Positions 17,192-26,060 of a stretch of 64,000 nt of DNA are shown in pieces. The stretch comes from Rhizobium halophilum. Lineage in GTDB: Bacteria; Pseudomonadota; Alphaproteobacteria; Rhizobiales; Rhizobiaceae. The notes beneath the pieces were generated by a model. It did not search any database. It saw only the letters and a list, made by a program, of their open reading frames with translations, and was not told where the DNA came from. Within the stretch, counting starts at the first letter, position 1. Each line of letters begins with the position of its first letter. A program made the position numbers and the translations under genes. The stretch covers positions 124,001 to 188,000 of the forward strand of contig NZ_JAKJHS010000008.1 of assembly GCF_021648825.1 (NCBI RefSeq). The letters are read 5' to 3'.

Positions 17192-17997
17192 GCGCCCGCT
17201 CCTTGACAATCAACGCGCTGTCCGTCGGCTACGGCGATACTGAAGTGCTGACCGATATGGATCTTGCCATCCCATCGGGCAGGACGACCGTGATCGTAGG
17301 AGCCAATGCCTGCGGTAAGTCAACCTTGCTGCGCGCGATGTCCAGGCTGATCTCCCCCCGCAGGGGACAAGTGCTCCTGGACGGGAAATCCATTCACCGG
17401 ATGCCGTCTCGCGAACTGGCCCGATCGATGGGGCTACTGCCCCAATCACCGATCGCGCCCGAAGGGATCACGGTTGCAGATCTCGTCAGCAGAGGCCGCC
17501 ACCCGCACCAGGGCATGTTCTCCAGTTGGACGAAAAGGGATGATGAGGCCGTGGCCAATGCACTCGCTGCGACAGCGACGGCAGAGCTCGCGGACCGGCC
17601 GGTTGATGAGCTTTCCGGCGGGCAGCGCCAGCGCGTCTGGATTGCCATGGCACTGGCGCAGCAAACAGAGATCCTGCTGCTCGATGAGCCAACGACCTTT
17701 CTCGATATCAGCCATCAGATCGATGTTCTCGATCTGCTGATGGATCTCAACCGGGCGCAAGCGACCACCATCGTCATGGTGTTGCATGATCTCAACCTGG
17801 CCGCGCGATATGCCGATCATCTTATCACAATGGTCAGAGGCCGACTGCACCTGGCCGGCAGTCCTCAAGATGTCCTGACGGAAGAGACTGTTCGGCAGGT
17901 CTTCGGGCTCGAAAGCTGCATCATCACCGACCCCACCTCCGGTCGACCAATCATGCTTCCGATCGGGCGGCATAAAATGGAGAGCGAACGTGCTTGA
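17188..17997 (+). CDS. Siderophore ABC transporter ATPase (FecE/FepC type)
   Basis: 269 residues from a TTG start at 17188. Walker A reads GANACGKSTLLRAM (GxNxCGKS variant, as in FepC/FhuC), then the FecE-type segment LLPQSPIAPEGITVADLVSRGRHPHQ. The signature is LSGGQRQRVWIAMALAQ, Walker B ILLLDEPTTFLDI and the H-loop VLHDLNLAARYADH. It hydrolyses ATP on the cytoplasmic face to drive siderophore import. Last transport gene of the operon, 54 bp before the siderophore-interacting reductase. Confidence 0.95.
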   Translation: MSARSLTINALSVGYGDTEVLTDMDLAIPSGRTTVIVGANACGKSTLLRAMSRLISPRRGQVLLDGKSIHRMPSRELARSMGLLPQSPIAPEGITVADLVSRGRHPHQGMFSSWTKRDDEAVANALAATATAELADRPVDELSGGQRQRVWIAMALAQQTEILLLDEPTTFLDISHQIDVLDLLMDLNRAQATTIVMVLHDLNLAARYADHLITMVRGRLHLAGSPQDVLTEETVRQVFGLESCIITDPTSGRPIMLPIGRHKMESERA

Positions 17998-18051
17998 GGA
18001 TCAAGCCACCTTGGCCCCTCTTGGCACAAATTTAATCCAGGAGTTGTTGCC

Positions 18052-19122
18052 ATGAATGCCATGCCGACTTTCAAACTTTCCGGCGTTGCTCTTCCGACGG
18101 ATCCGCTCTTCATGCTCGACGAGGTCTGCGAGCATTTTGTAGAGCATTCGGAAGTGCAGAGGGACCAGGACGTGCTCATCCTGAAATGCGAAATCGGCAC
18201 TGCAGACATCCGTCTGGCGGACAATCGGCTGATGATTGACCTCACATGTCCAACGGAGGAAGCCCTTCATCTCACGCGCAACATGATAGCGGAGCACCTC
18301 TTCTACTTCGCGGGAGAGGAACCGTTTGAGCTGTCATGGGAAAGCCCTCCCCCTGTCACCCGCCTGCCCAACATGCATGAGGTTACCGTCGTCTCGGCGG
18401 AGAATGTCACGCCGCGCATGCGGCGGGTGAAGTTCGCCTGTAACGACATCGAGCCCTTCGTCGACGGTGATATGCATGTCCGCCTGCTCGTTCCCCCAAA
18501 GGGCAGAGCACCGATCTGGCCAGGTCTCGGCGACGATGGCCGGATCGCGTGGCCGAAGGGCGAAGACGAGATCCTGGTGCGGGTTTACACCATCCGCGCG
18601 GTTGATCTGGATCGACGTGAACTTTGGGTCGATTTCGTCCAGCATCCTGCCCCGGGAATTGAGACTCCAGGTGCCGACTTCGCCCGCGATGCACAGCCGG
18701 GTGACAAGGTCGCGCTGATTGTGCCTGGCGGCGGCGATTTTCCGAAGGGAGAGACGGTGCTATTGGCAGGCGACGAAACCGCGCTGCCGGCCATCGCCCG
18801 CATTGCAGCGGAAGCTCCTGCAGGCACCCGCATAACCGCAATCATAGAGGTCGAGAACGAGGCGGAAGAACAACCGCTGTCGAGCGCAGCTTCGCTCGAG
18901 GTGCAGTGGCTGCACCGAAGCGACTATCCTGAAAGAGCGCCGGGTATCCTTCGCAACGCTATCAGGGAAGCCATAGCCGCAAGCGCCCCCGAAACCTATG
19001 TCTGGGTGGCCTGTGAAAAGCAGGACGTCCGCAGCATTCGCGCCTTTTTGAAGGACCGCGGCCACGATCGCCGCCGCAGGTATGTCGCCTGGTACTGGGA
19101 ACGGGGTAAACCCTCCACCTGA
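18052..19122 (+). CDS. Siderophore-interacting FAD-binding ferric reductase with N-terminal DUF2218-like domain
   Basis: 356 residues in two parts. Residues ~10-95 form a DUF2218-type domain (TFKLSGVALPTD and KCEIGTADIRLADNRLMIDL). From ~108 a SIP/ViuB-type flavoreductase follows, with the FAD motif RVYTIRAVD at 177-185, the GGDFPKGETVLLAGDETALPA segment and the C-terminal RRYVAWYWERG signature. It would reduce Fe(III)-siderophore in the cytoplasm with NAD(P)H to release Fe(II). The ATG at 18052 follows 'caggagttgttgcc'. Its place after the FecBCDE genes completes an uptake-and-release set. Confidence 0.92.
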   Translation: MNAMPTFKLSGVALPTDPLFMLDEVCEHFVEHSEVQRDQDVLILKCEIGTADIRLADNRLMIDLTCPTEEALHLTRNMIAEHLFYFAGEEPFELSWESPPPVTRLPNMHEVTVVSAENVTPRMRRVKFACNDIEPFVDGDMHVRLLVPPKGRAPIWPGLGDDGRIAWPKGEDEILVRVYTIRAVDLDRRELWVDFVQHPAPGIETPGADFARDAQPGDKVALIVPGGGDFPKGETVLLAGDETALPAIARIAAEAPAGTRITAIIEVENEAEEQPLSSAASLEVQWLHRSDYPERAPGILRNAIREAIAASAPETYVWVACEKQDVRSIRAFLKDRGHDRRRRYVAWYWERGKPST

Positions 19123-19205
19123 CCAGACGGCATTCAAGGATCAGCTTGGGAGGTTGGGAAGTGTAGCCTTTGCAGCGTGTTGCTGCGCCCGCGGCTTCAT
19201 CCGCG

Positions 19206-19907
19206 CTAGAGGGAAAGCGCCTCCCTCAGCCGGGTCGTGCTTCTCACCCGCAGGTCGAGGTCGGCTTCCATATGATCAATATGATGAAGCATCAGGTGTT
19301 GTGCCGCCTTCCCGTCGCCACGCTCTAGTGCCTCCAGGATGGCGAGGTGCTCGTCGTGCCCGCAACTCGAGATACCTGATTGGCCGTAGAGGGCGATGAC
19401 GAGTGAAGAGCGCGCGATCAACTCCTCCATAAACCTCTCTAGAATGGCATTCCCGCTCATCGATGCCAATTGCAGATGAAAATCGCCGGAGGCCTTAATC
19501 TCCGCGCGCCTCGCCGACGGGCCGCGTTCGCTGAGATAGCGGCTCTCTGCCTGCAGTTGCCGCCGCAGAACCTCCGCCCTCTCTACATCGAACCGACCCA
19601 TCGCTGCAGTCAAGATTCCAGGCTCGATCAGCCGCCGCGAGGCGAAGACCTGCCGCGCTTCCTCCGGCGTAGGATTGGCGACAAAGGCACCCCGGTTGCG
19701 CTCCATCCGGACGAGGCCTTCAAAAGACAGCATCTGAAGCCCGGCTCGGGCGACGGTGCGACTGACATCGAACAGAGACCCGACCTCGCTCTCTGTAAGC
19801 TTCGTCCCAGGCGCAAGGCGCCGATCGATGATCGCATTCCTCAGCGCGTCGCGAATGGCGAGCGAACGATCTTCGTTCGGATTCGAGGTGATGTTCTGGA
19901 TGTTCAT
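19206..19907 (-). CDS. GntR-family transcriptional regulator with FCD sensor domain
   Basis: 233 residues from the ATG at 19907, preceded by 'ccggaagcgcc'; an ATG at 19994 would give 262. The winged helix is at the N terminus (AIRDALRNAIIDRRLAPGTKLTESEVGSLFDVSRT then LSFEGLVRMERNRGAFVANP). The all-helical FCD domain follows, with putative metal ligands in SGDFHLQL, CGHDEHLAI and LMLHHIDHM. It is divergent from the Pot-type importer operon and is the obvious candidate repressor, responding to a carboxylate or ureide-like ligand. It ends 83 bp from the convergent siderophore reductase gene. Confidence 0.9.
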   Translation of the reverse strand: MNIQNITSNPNEDRSLAIRDALRNAIIDRRLAPGTKLTESEVGSLFDVSRTVARAGLQMLSFEGLVRMERNRGAFVANPTPEEARQVFASRRLIEPGILTAAMGRFDVERAEVLRRQLQAESRYLSERGPSARRAEIKASGDFHLQLASMSGNAILERFMEELIARSSLVIALYGQSGISSCGHDEHLAILEALERGDGKAAQHLMLHHIDHMEADLDLRVRSTTRLREALSL

Positions 19908-20092
19908 CGGCGCTTCCGGATCAGCTTGTTCTAGCGACTGGCTTCTCTCCTGCCAAGTGTCTGCAGTCGAAGAAGGGATCGCATACAATTTCATCAAGCG
20001 TTTGTCTCCATTTTGCGCAGGCCTTGAAGGTGCCGCGGTGAGATACCTCTCGCGACTGCCCAATCACGCTGAACCCGCTCGATTTTCCGATT

Positions 20093-20108
20093 TGGCACGA
20101 TCCCTGCA
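20093..20108 (+). promoter_or_regulatory. Candidate sigma-54 (RpoN) promoter of the Pot-type importer operon
   Basis: The sequence tggcacg-atcc-ctgca has the -24 GG (20094-20095) and -12 GC (20106-20107) exactly ten bases apart and matches the RpoN consensus TGGCACG-N4-TTGC at all but one listed position. Transcription would start near 20119, just before the ATG at 20135. This would place the operon under nitrogen or another enhancer-dependent control. An NtrC-type enhancer was not recognised. Confidence 0.65.
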
Positions 20109-20134
20109 TAGCTGTGTTGGCAGGGGTATCAGAC

Positions 20135-21223
20135 ATGAGCAAAGCATCCGAGATCGACATCGTCTCCGTCAGTAAAGTCTACGGCACAACCATCGCTGTG
20201 GAAGCGATCAGTCTGAAGATACCGGGAGGTACCTATTGTTGCCTTCTCGGCCCGTCCGGATGTGGAAAGACGTCGACCCTGCGAATGATTGCAGGCCACG
20301 AGACGATTAACAGCGGCGACATCCGGCTTGGGAATACCGTCGTGACTGACCTCCCGCCGGCCCGCCGTGGTACGGCGATGATGTTTCAGTCCTATGCGCT
20401 CTTTCCCCACCTTGATCTCGCCGACAACGTCGCATTCAGCCTGAAGATGAAGGGTATGGCGAAAGAAGAGCGTCGAGCCAAGGCAATGACCATGCTGGAG
20501 CTCATGGAGTTGCAGTCCTACGCGACCCGCAGACCAGCCCAGCTTTCAGGTGGACAGCAGCAGCGCGTGGCTTTGGCCCGCGCACTGATCACCAACCCTC
20601 AAGCCCTGCTTCTCGACGAGCCACTCTCGGCGCTTGATCCATTCTTGAAAGTGCGCATGCGCGCCGAGTTGAAGAAGCTGCAGACGTCTCTCGGTATCAC
20701 CTTCGTGCATGTCACCCACAGCCAGGAAGAGGCGATGGCGCTTGCTGACTTGATCGTCGTGATGAACGACGGTCGGATTGAACAGGCAGCGGCACCGCGG
20801 GTGGTGTTTGAGAAGCCGGCAACCGCATTCGTTGCCCGTTTCATGGGCGACCACAATGTCGTTTCAGGTCGCGTCACTGCGCATCACGACGGTATCGCTA
20901 CCGTCAGCGTATCGCAGGATACCAGTTTCATCGCCGTTGATGGCGTGAACTCTTTGGATGAGGTCGCCGATCTTGCCATCCGAACCGACCGCGTTCGTGT
21001 CGGCCACAGGGATGGCCGCGGCCTCGGCTTTACCGGCGAGGTCACCAATATCGAGTATCGCGGGGCTTCGGTGAAGCTCTCGGTCGCTGGAGCCGGCATC
21101 GACGATTTCACGGCCATCCTGCGCGACAGCGAATTCTTCGCCAACCCCATTCGCGTCGGCGAGCAACTGCCTCTTTGCTGGGACAAGGAGGACGTCATCT
21201 TCCTTGGTCGCACCCGGCACTGA
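20135..21223 (+). CDS. Spermidine/putrescine-type ABC transporter ATPase (PotA family)
   Basis: 362 residues from the ATG at 20135 (MSKASEIDIV). An upstream in-frame ATG at 20114 lies too close to the predicted RpoN promoter. Walker A GPSGCGKTS (39-47), signature LSGGQQQRVALARAL, Walker B LLLDEPLSALDP and H-loop HVTHSQEEAMAL. A C-terminal TOBE-like region follows (FMGDHNVVSGRV onward), giving the usual PotA/FbpC length. It energises the importer encoded by the next three genes. The substrate is a polyamine or a related nitrogenous compound; the racemase downstream favours a ring or amino-acid-like solute. Confidence 0.93.
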   Translation: MSKASEIDIVSVSKVYGTTIAVEAISLKIPGGTYCCLLGPSGCGKTSTLRMIAGHETINSGDIRLGNTVVTDLPPARRGTAMMFQSYALFPHLDLADNVAFSLKMKGMAKEERRAKAMTMLELMELQSYATRRPAQLSGGQQQRVALARALITNPQALLLDEPLSALDPFLKVRMRAELKKLQTSLGITFVHVTHSQEEAMALADLIVVMNDGRIEQAAAPRVVFEKPATAFVARFMGDHNVVSGRVTAHHDGIATVSVSQDTSFIAVDGVNSLDEVADLAIRTDRVRVGHRDGRGLGFTGEVTNIEYRGASVKLSVAGAGIDDFTAILRDSEFFANPIRVGEQLPLCWDKEDVIFLGRTRH

Positions 21224-21270
21224 CACCAGAAACGACAAGAACAGGCCACGGCCAACAGAGGAGAACGGAC

Positions 21271-22560
21271 ATGACGAAAGCAGACACGACAGCCAAAGGA
21301 ATTTCGCGCCGCGCCTTGCTGAAGACCGGTGCCGCAGCAGCAGGCCTTGCCGCTGGATCAGGCGCCATCACAGGCTTCCCCACCATTTGGGCGCAGTCCA
21401 ACATCACCCTTCGCCAGTTCGGCACCGGTGTTTCCAATCTCAATGCAATCGCAGAGCAGTGCAAGAAGGACCTCGGCATCACGCTGGAAATGACGGCTTC
21501 CGATTCCGATGCCGCAGCCCAGCGTGCTGTGACGCAGCCGAATTCCTATGACATCGCCGACGTCGAGTACTGGATCCTCAAGAAGGTCTTCCCAACCGGT
21601 GTGATCCAGCCAATGGATGTGACCAAGCTGAAGCACTACGACAGCGTGGTGCCGCTGTTTAAGACAGGCAAGCTGACACCGGACACCGAGATCGCTCAGG
21701 GCACTGCCCCGCATACGGTGGGATATGTCGAGAAGCCGGGCGACAAGACTTTCGCGAGCGGCGAAACCCAGTGGTTCACCATGATGCCGACGATCTACAA
21801 TGCCGATACGCTCGGCATCCGACCTGACCTCGTCGGCCGTGAGATCACGAGCTGGGCCGACATCATGGACCCGGCGTTCAAGGGCAAGACCTCGATCCTC
21901 AACATTCCGTCTATCGGCATCATGGATGCCGCCATGATCATGGAAGCGATGGGCAAGATCAAATACGCCGACAAGGGCAACATGACGAAGGAGGAGATCG
22001 ACCAGACAATCGACTTCCTGATCCAGGCCAAGCAGGACGGTCAGTTCCGCGCCTTCTGGAAGTCTTTTGATGAGTCGGTAAACCTGATGTCTTCGGGTGA
22101 GGTGGTGATCCAATCCATGTGGTCTCCAGCCGTTGCAGCAGTTCGTGCCAAGGGGATCGACTGCAAATACCAACCGCTCAAGGAAGGCTACCGCGCCTGG
22201 GGTGGCGGATTGGGGCTTGCCGCGCATCTTAGCGGCGCGCAGCTCGACGCAGCCTATGAATACATCAACTGGTACACCTCTGGCTGGGTCGGTGCGTATC
22301 TCAACCGCCAAGGCTACTATTCGGCCTGCATGGAGACTGCCAAGGCTCACATGTCAGCCGATGAATGGGGCTTCTGGATCGAGGGCAAGGCTGCACAGGA
22401 TGATATCCTGTCGCCTGATGGCAAGGTCATGGAAAAGGCTGGTGCCGTCCGCGACGGCGGCTCCTTCGACGAGCGCATGGGTCAAGTTGCGTGCTGGAAC
22501 TCGGTGATGGACGAAGACCGCTACATGGTCCGCCGTTGGAACGAATTCATCGCCGCCTGA
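21271..22560 (+). CDS. Extracellular solute-binding protein of the Pot-type importer, Tat-exported
   Basis: 429 residues from the ATG at 21271 after 'gaggagaacggac'. The N terminus carries a twin-arginine signal, SRRALLKTGAAAAGLAAG (residues 12-29), so it is probably folded, or assembled with its ligand, before export. The mature part is a type II binding fold: NITLRQFGTGVSN, ADVEYWILKKVFPTGVIQPMD, WFTMMPTIYNADTLG, ITSWADIMDPAFKGKTSILN and AAYEYINWYTSGWVGAYLNRQGYYS. It is longer than PotD (~350), closer to the larger PotD-like proteins seen in hydantoin or opine importers. A strong hairpin follows its stop codon. Confidence 0.92.
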   Translation: MTKADTTAKGISRRALLKTGAAAAGLAAGSGAITGFPTIWAQSNITLRQFGTGVSNLNAIAEQCKKDLGITLEMTASDSDAAAQRAVTQPNSYDIADVEYWILKKVFPTGVIQPMDVTKLKHYDSVVPLFKTGKLTPDTEIAQGTAPHTVGYVEKPGDKTFASGETQWFTMMPTIYNADTLGIRPDLVGREITSWADIMDPAFKGKTSILNIPSIGIMDAAMIMEAMGKIKYADKGNMTKEEIDQTIDFLIQAKQDGQFRAFWKSFDESVNLMSSGEVVIQSMWSPAVAAVRAKGIDCKYQPLKEGYRAWGGGLGLAAHLSGAQLDAAYEYINWYTSGWVGAYLNRQGYYSACMETAKAHMSADEWGFWIEGKAAQDDILSPDGKVMEKAGAVRDGGSFDERMGQVACWNSVMDEDRYMVRRWNEFIAA

Positions 22561-22567
22561 TGCTTTC

Positions 22568-22597
22568 TAGGGCCGGCGCACCTATGCGCCGGCCCTA
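22568..22597 (+). other. Intercistronic hairpin after the binding-protein gene
   Basis: A 13-bp perfect stem (tagggccggcgca 22568-22580 / tgcgccggcccta 22585-22597) with loop ccta, between the solute-binding stop at 22560 and the permease start at 22623. No T run follows. It most likely protects the binding-protein mRNA from 3' decay or partly terminates, giving more receptor than permease. Confidence 0.7.
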
Positions 22598-22622
22598 CCA
22601 ATAGACCGGCAGAGGGCGAGAT

Positions 22623-23537
22623 ATGGCGACATTGGCTTCATCGCACACGGATACGGCAGACAGCGCGCAGGCACGTGCTGGGCGCCGTTTCCCAGCGGCA
22701 CTGATTGCTTACTTGCAGGCGGCACCGCTTGCCTTGATCTTATGCAGCTTCCTTCTGCTTCCCATTCTGATGATCGGCACCGTCAGCTTCTGGGATTACG
22801 ACTTTGCCGCCATGTATCCGGATTTCGTAACTTTCAACTACACCGAGACGTTGGGTTCCTGGGTGACCTGGAAAACCTATCTCAACACCCTCAAGTTTGC
22901 TTTCCTGGTCTGGGGCATCACGCTTTTCATCGGCTTCTGGGTCGCTTACTTCCTCGCCTTCCACGTCAGAAGCTCCGCAATGCAGATGGTTCTCTTCCTC
23001 GTCTGCACGGTGCCGTTTCTCACCTCCAACATCATCCGGATGATTTCCTGGATCCCCGTGCTTGGACGCAACGGGCTCATCAACTCCGCCCTGTTGAACG
23101 CCGGCGTCGTGTCAGAGCCCGTGGAGTGGCTTCTTTATTCCGATTTCGCCGTCGTGCTGGCAATGGTTCACCTCTACACGCTGTTCATGGTAACGCCGAT
23201 CTTCAACACTCTCATGCGCATAGACAAAACGCTTATCGAAGCTGCGCGCGATGCAGGCGCAAGCAGCTGGCAGACGCTTCTCAACGTCGTGCTTCCATTG
23301 GCGAAGCCAGGGATGGCGATCGGAACAATCTTTGTCGTCACGCTGGTGATGGCTGACTTTTCGACGGTCCAGGTGATGTCCGGCGGTCAGAGCGCCTCCG
23401 TCGCGCTGATGATGAAGAACCAGATGTCGCTGCTGCAATACCCGGCAGCCGCGGCGAACGCAGTGATCCTGCTGGCTCTCGTCCTCCTGATGGTGGCGGG
23501 AATCCTCCGCATCGTCGACATCCGCAAGGAGCTTTAG
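22623..23537 (+). CDS. ABC permease, PotB/CysT-like
   Basis: 304 residues. After a polar head of about 30 residues there are six membrane helices, starting AAPLALILCSFLLLPILMIG. The EAA coupling loop is LIEAARDAGASSWQTLLNVVLPLAKPG near residue 203. Long periplasmic loop after helix 1 (DFAAMYPDFVTFNYTETLGS), as in PotB. It forms the channel with the following PotC-like protein, whose ATG starts on the base after this gene's stop. Confidence 0.93.
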   Translation: MATLASSHTDTADSAQARAGRRFPAALIAYLQAAPLALILCSFLLLPILMIGTVSFWDYDFAAMYPDFVTFNYTETLGSWVTWKTYLNTLKFAFLVWGITLFIGFWVAYFLAFHVRSSAMQMVLFLVCTVPFLTSNIIRMISWIPVLGRNGLINSALLNAGVVSEPVEWLLYSDFAVVLAMVHLYTLFMVTPIFNTLMRIDKTLIEAARDAGASSWQTLLNVVLPLAKPGMAIGTIFVVTLVMADFSTVQVMSGGQSASVALMMKNQMSLLQYPAAAANAVILLALVLLMVAGILRIVDIRKEL

Positions 23538-24356
23538 ATGCAACGAGAAGCCCGCTCCCGTGAATTCTACGCTCTTACGATTTTCTTCGCGCTTTTTGTC
23601 GTGTTTCTCTACGGACCGCTGTCGGCCATCCTGATCCTCTCCTTCCAGGGCCCAAACGGTGGGCTCACCTTCCCCCTGAACGGAGTCTCGTTTCGCTGGT
23701 TTGCCAATCTCTTGGAGACGCAAGCTGTTGGAGACTTCGGTGGCTCATTCCGGCGCTCGCTTGCGCTTGGCCTCATGGTGACGACCACGACCGTTGTTGT
23801 GTCGCTCCTGGCCGGGCTTGCCTTCCGAAGGCGTTTTGTCGGAGCCACCGCCCTCTTCTACCTCGCGGTCGCAAGCCTCGTTGTCCCCTCCATCATCATA
23901 TCCCTAGGCATTGGCGTAGTCTTTCAGCAGATGGGCCTGCAGCCCGCCTGGTACTCGTCTGCCTTAGGCGCTCATCTCACTTGGACACTGCCCTTTGGCG
24001 TTCTTATCATGTTTGCCGTGTTCAACCGCTTTTCCCCGGCCTACGAAGAGGCTGCCCGTGACCTCGGAGCGTCGTCTTGGCAGACCTTCCGCCATGTGCT
24101 GCTGCCGATCATTGCACCGAGCCTCATCGGCGTCGGGCTATTCGGCTTTACCCTCTCCTACGACGAGTTCGCCCGCACATTATTGGCCGCGGGAACTTAC
24201 AATACACTGCCGCTCGAGATCTACGCGATGACCACCAATGTCACGACACCCGTTCTTTACGCACTCGGGACAGTCACCACAGCCTTCTCCTTCCTCGTCA
24301 TTCTCGCCACGCTCCTTCTCATCCTCCGCCTTAACCGGCGGCGCCTCAAAGGCTGA
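23538..24356 (+). CDS. ABC permease, PotC-like
   Basis: 272 residues with six membrane helices (first FFALFVVFLYGPLSAILILS). The EAA loop reads YEEAARDLGASSWQTFRHVLLPIIAPS. It starts immediately at the base after the potB-like stop, so translation is very likely coupled. Second channel subunit of the importer. The 3' end is 9 bp from the racemase gene, which is clearly in the same operon. Confidence 0.93.
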   Translation: MQREARSREFYALTIFFALFVVFLYGPLSAILILSFQGPNGGLTFPLNGVSFRWFANLLETQAVGDFGGSFRRSLALGLMVTTTTVVVSLLAGLAFRRRFVGATALFYLAVASLVVPSIIISLGIGVVFQQMGLQPAWYSSALGAHLTWTLPFGVLIMFAVFNRFSPAYEEAARDLGASSWQTFRHVLLPIIAPSLIGVGLFGFTLSYDEFARTLLAAGTYNTLPLEIYAMTTNVTTPVLYALGTVTTAFSFLVILATLLLILRLNRRRLKG

Positions 24357-24365
24357 GAGCCACTA

Positions 24366-25115
24366 ATGCGCATTCTTGTCGTTAATCCGAATACCACCGC
24401 CAGTATGACCAGGCGCATTGCGGCGGCGGCCGAACGCGTCACCGCAGCGGGCACAGAGATCATTGCCCGAACATCCGCCATGGGGCCCGAATCCATCGAA
24501 GGCTATTACGACGAAGCGCTGGCGGTCCCGGGCCTGCTGCAGGCAATCCATCAAGGTGAACAGGAAGGCGCCGAGGCTGCCATCATCGCCTGCTTTGACG
24601 ATACCGGGCTTGACGCCGCCCGTTCCATGGCGGGCATCCCCGTCATCGGCATCTGCGAAGCGGCAGTGGCGACTGCCTCTTTCATCGCCCAAAGATTTAC
24701 AGTGGTGACCACGATGGAACGGTCGAGGCTGCCGGTGGAAGCCTTGGTACACCGCTACGGAATGGGAGGCCGAGCCAAGGTACGCGCAGCCGACATTCCA
24801 GTTCTGTCCCTTGAAGATCCTGGCTCGGCAGCGCGCGATCGGCTCTGCCGGGAAATCGAGCTTGCACTGCGTGAAGACCGCGCCGAAGCCATCGTGCTCG
24901 GATGTGCCGGCATGGCAAACCTGCCGCAGCAGCTCCAGGCGGACTACAACATACCGGTGATCGACGGCGTGGCTGCCGCCGTGAAGCAAGCCGAAGGCCT
25001 TGTTGCCCTCGGCCTCTCCACCGCCAAACGCGGAGCATATGCTTTTCCGCTGGAAAAGCGGTACTCGGGAATGCTGGCGACCTTCGCACCAGGCGACAGA
25101 GCACCTGCTGTATGA
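24366..25115 (+). CDS. Asp/Glu/hydantoin racemase family protein
   Basis: 249 residues. The N terminus MRILVVNPNTTASMTRRI and the two catalytic-cysteine contexts, AIIACFDDTGLDAARSMAGIP and AIVLGCAGMANLPQQL, are those of the hydantoin racemase branch (HyuE/HydR) of the Asp/Glu racemase superfamily. It would invert the C5 centre of a 5-substituted hydantoin, or act on a similar ring compound such as allantoin, without a cofactor, in the cytoplasm. Its place behind a Pot-type importer and a sigma-54-like promoter suggests uptake and use of a nitrogen-rich ring compound. No hydantoinase or carbamoylase gene lies in the window. Confidence 0.9.
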   Translation: MRILVVNPNTTASMTRRIAAAAERVTAAGTEIIARTSAMGPESIEGYYDEALAVPGLLQAIHQGEQEGAEAAIIACFDDTGLDAARSMAGIPVIGICEAAVATASFIAQRFTVVTTMERSRLPVEALVHRYGMGGRAKVRAADIPVLSLEDPGSAARDRLCREIELALREDRAEAIVLGCAGMANLPQQLQADYNIPVIDGVAAAVKQAEGLVALGLSTAKRGAYAFPLEKRYSGMLATFAPGDRAPAV

Positions 25116-25954
25116 CCGCCGCACCGGAAATCCGCCCGCTCAGCCTTTCAGAAGTTGAGCTGTTATTGGAATGGGCGAGGCAGGAAGGCTGGAACCCGGG
25201 CCTGAACGATGCAGAGGCATTCTTCAAAGCAGACCCTGAAGGCTTCCTTGGCTGCTTTACAGCGGATGCCCTGGTCGCAGGAATATCTGCAGTTCGTTAC
25301 GGCAGAAGCTTCGGCTTCATCGGTCTCTACATCTGTCGGCCCGAGTACCGCGGCAGAGGGTTTGGCAAACTGATCTGGGACGCGGCGATGAGGCATCTGG
25401 CGGGCCGCATGATTGGTCTGGACGGCGTTCCGCAACAGCAGCCGAACTACCGGCGGATGGGCTTTGAGGAAGATTACCGGACGATCCGCTGGAGCGGCAA
25501 AATTGCGCCTCACCAACCTAGTGCAACATCTGTCTCGCCAATTTCGCCCATGATGCTGCCGGACGTGATCGCCTACGACCGGCGGAGCTTTCCCGCGGAA
25601 CGTGACACGTTTCTACATGCATGGCTGCAGCCACCACGCGAGACGATGGTGTTCATTCGTGAAGAGGCCATCACGGGCTATGCTGTCCTTCGCCGCTGCC
25701 ATGACGGCTATAAGGTTGGGCCCCTGCTCGCTGACGGTGTCAGAGAGGCGGAAGAACTATTCTTCGCCTGCATCAACAAGGTGGGTGGCGAGGTCTTGCA
25801 CCTCGACGTCCCGGAGACACAAGAGGCGTTTTCCAGGGTGCTGCTGGATGCCGGCATGGCTCCAGGCTTTGAAACCAGTCGCATGTACAAAAACGGAAGC
25901 CCGAGGATCATTCCGCAGGGCGTCTTCGCCATCACGACGCTGGAATTGGGTTAA
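25112..25954 (+). CDS. GNAT-family acetyltransferase with two GNAT-like halves
   Basis: 280 residues from the ATG at 25112, overlapping the racemase stop by 4 bp. The N-terminal half is a standard GNAT domain: SFGFIGLYICRPEYRGRGFGKLIW holds the acetyl-CoA pyrophosphate loop R-x-x-G-x-G. The C-terminal half (from about residue 145) resembles the acetyltransferase-18/YitH-type second domain, with EEAITGYAVLRRCHDGYKVGPLLAD. Such double-GNAT proteins are usually unassigned. Last gene of the Pot/racemase operon; it could N-acetylate the amino compound released from the imported solute, but that is only inference. Confidence 0.85.
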   Translation: MTAAPEIRPLSLSEVELLLEWARQEGWNPGLNDAEAFFKADPEGFLGCFTADALVAGISAVRYGRSFGFIGLYICRPEYRGRGFGKLIWDAAMRHLAGRMIGLDGVPQQQPNYRRMGFEEDYRTIRWSGKIAPHQPSATSVSPISPMMLPDVIAYDRRSFPAERDTFLHAWLQPPRETMVFIREEAITGYAVLRRCHDGYKVGPLLADGVREAEELFFACINKVGGEVLHLDVPETQEAFSRVLLDAGMAPGFETSRMYKNGSPRIIPQGVFAITTLELG

Positions 25955-26060
25955 TCTTCTTCGATGTAGTGCGGACGCTCGGCGATGATCTGTCGAATGC
26001 CCTGTTTGGAGCGGCCGGTGCGATTTGCGTTCGTTTTTCCTGTTGGTTCCGAAGGCGGGG

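Noticed and set aside
11720..19122. The TonB/FecBCDE locus as a lanthanide (Lut-type) uptake system serving XoxF
   Set aside because: The siderophore-interacting ferric reductase and AraC regulator in the same locus point to iron; the EF-hand-like loop alone is not enough, and the locus is about 30 kb from xoxF.
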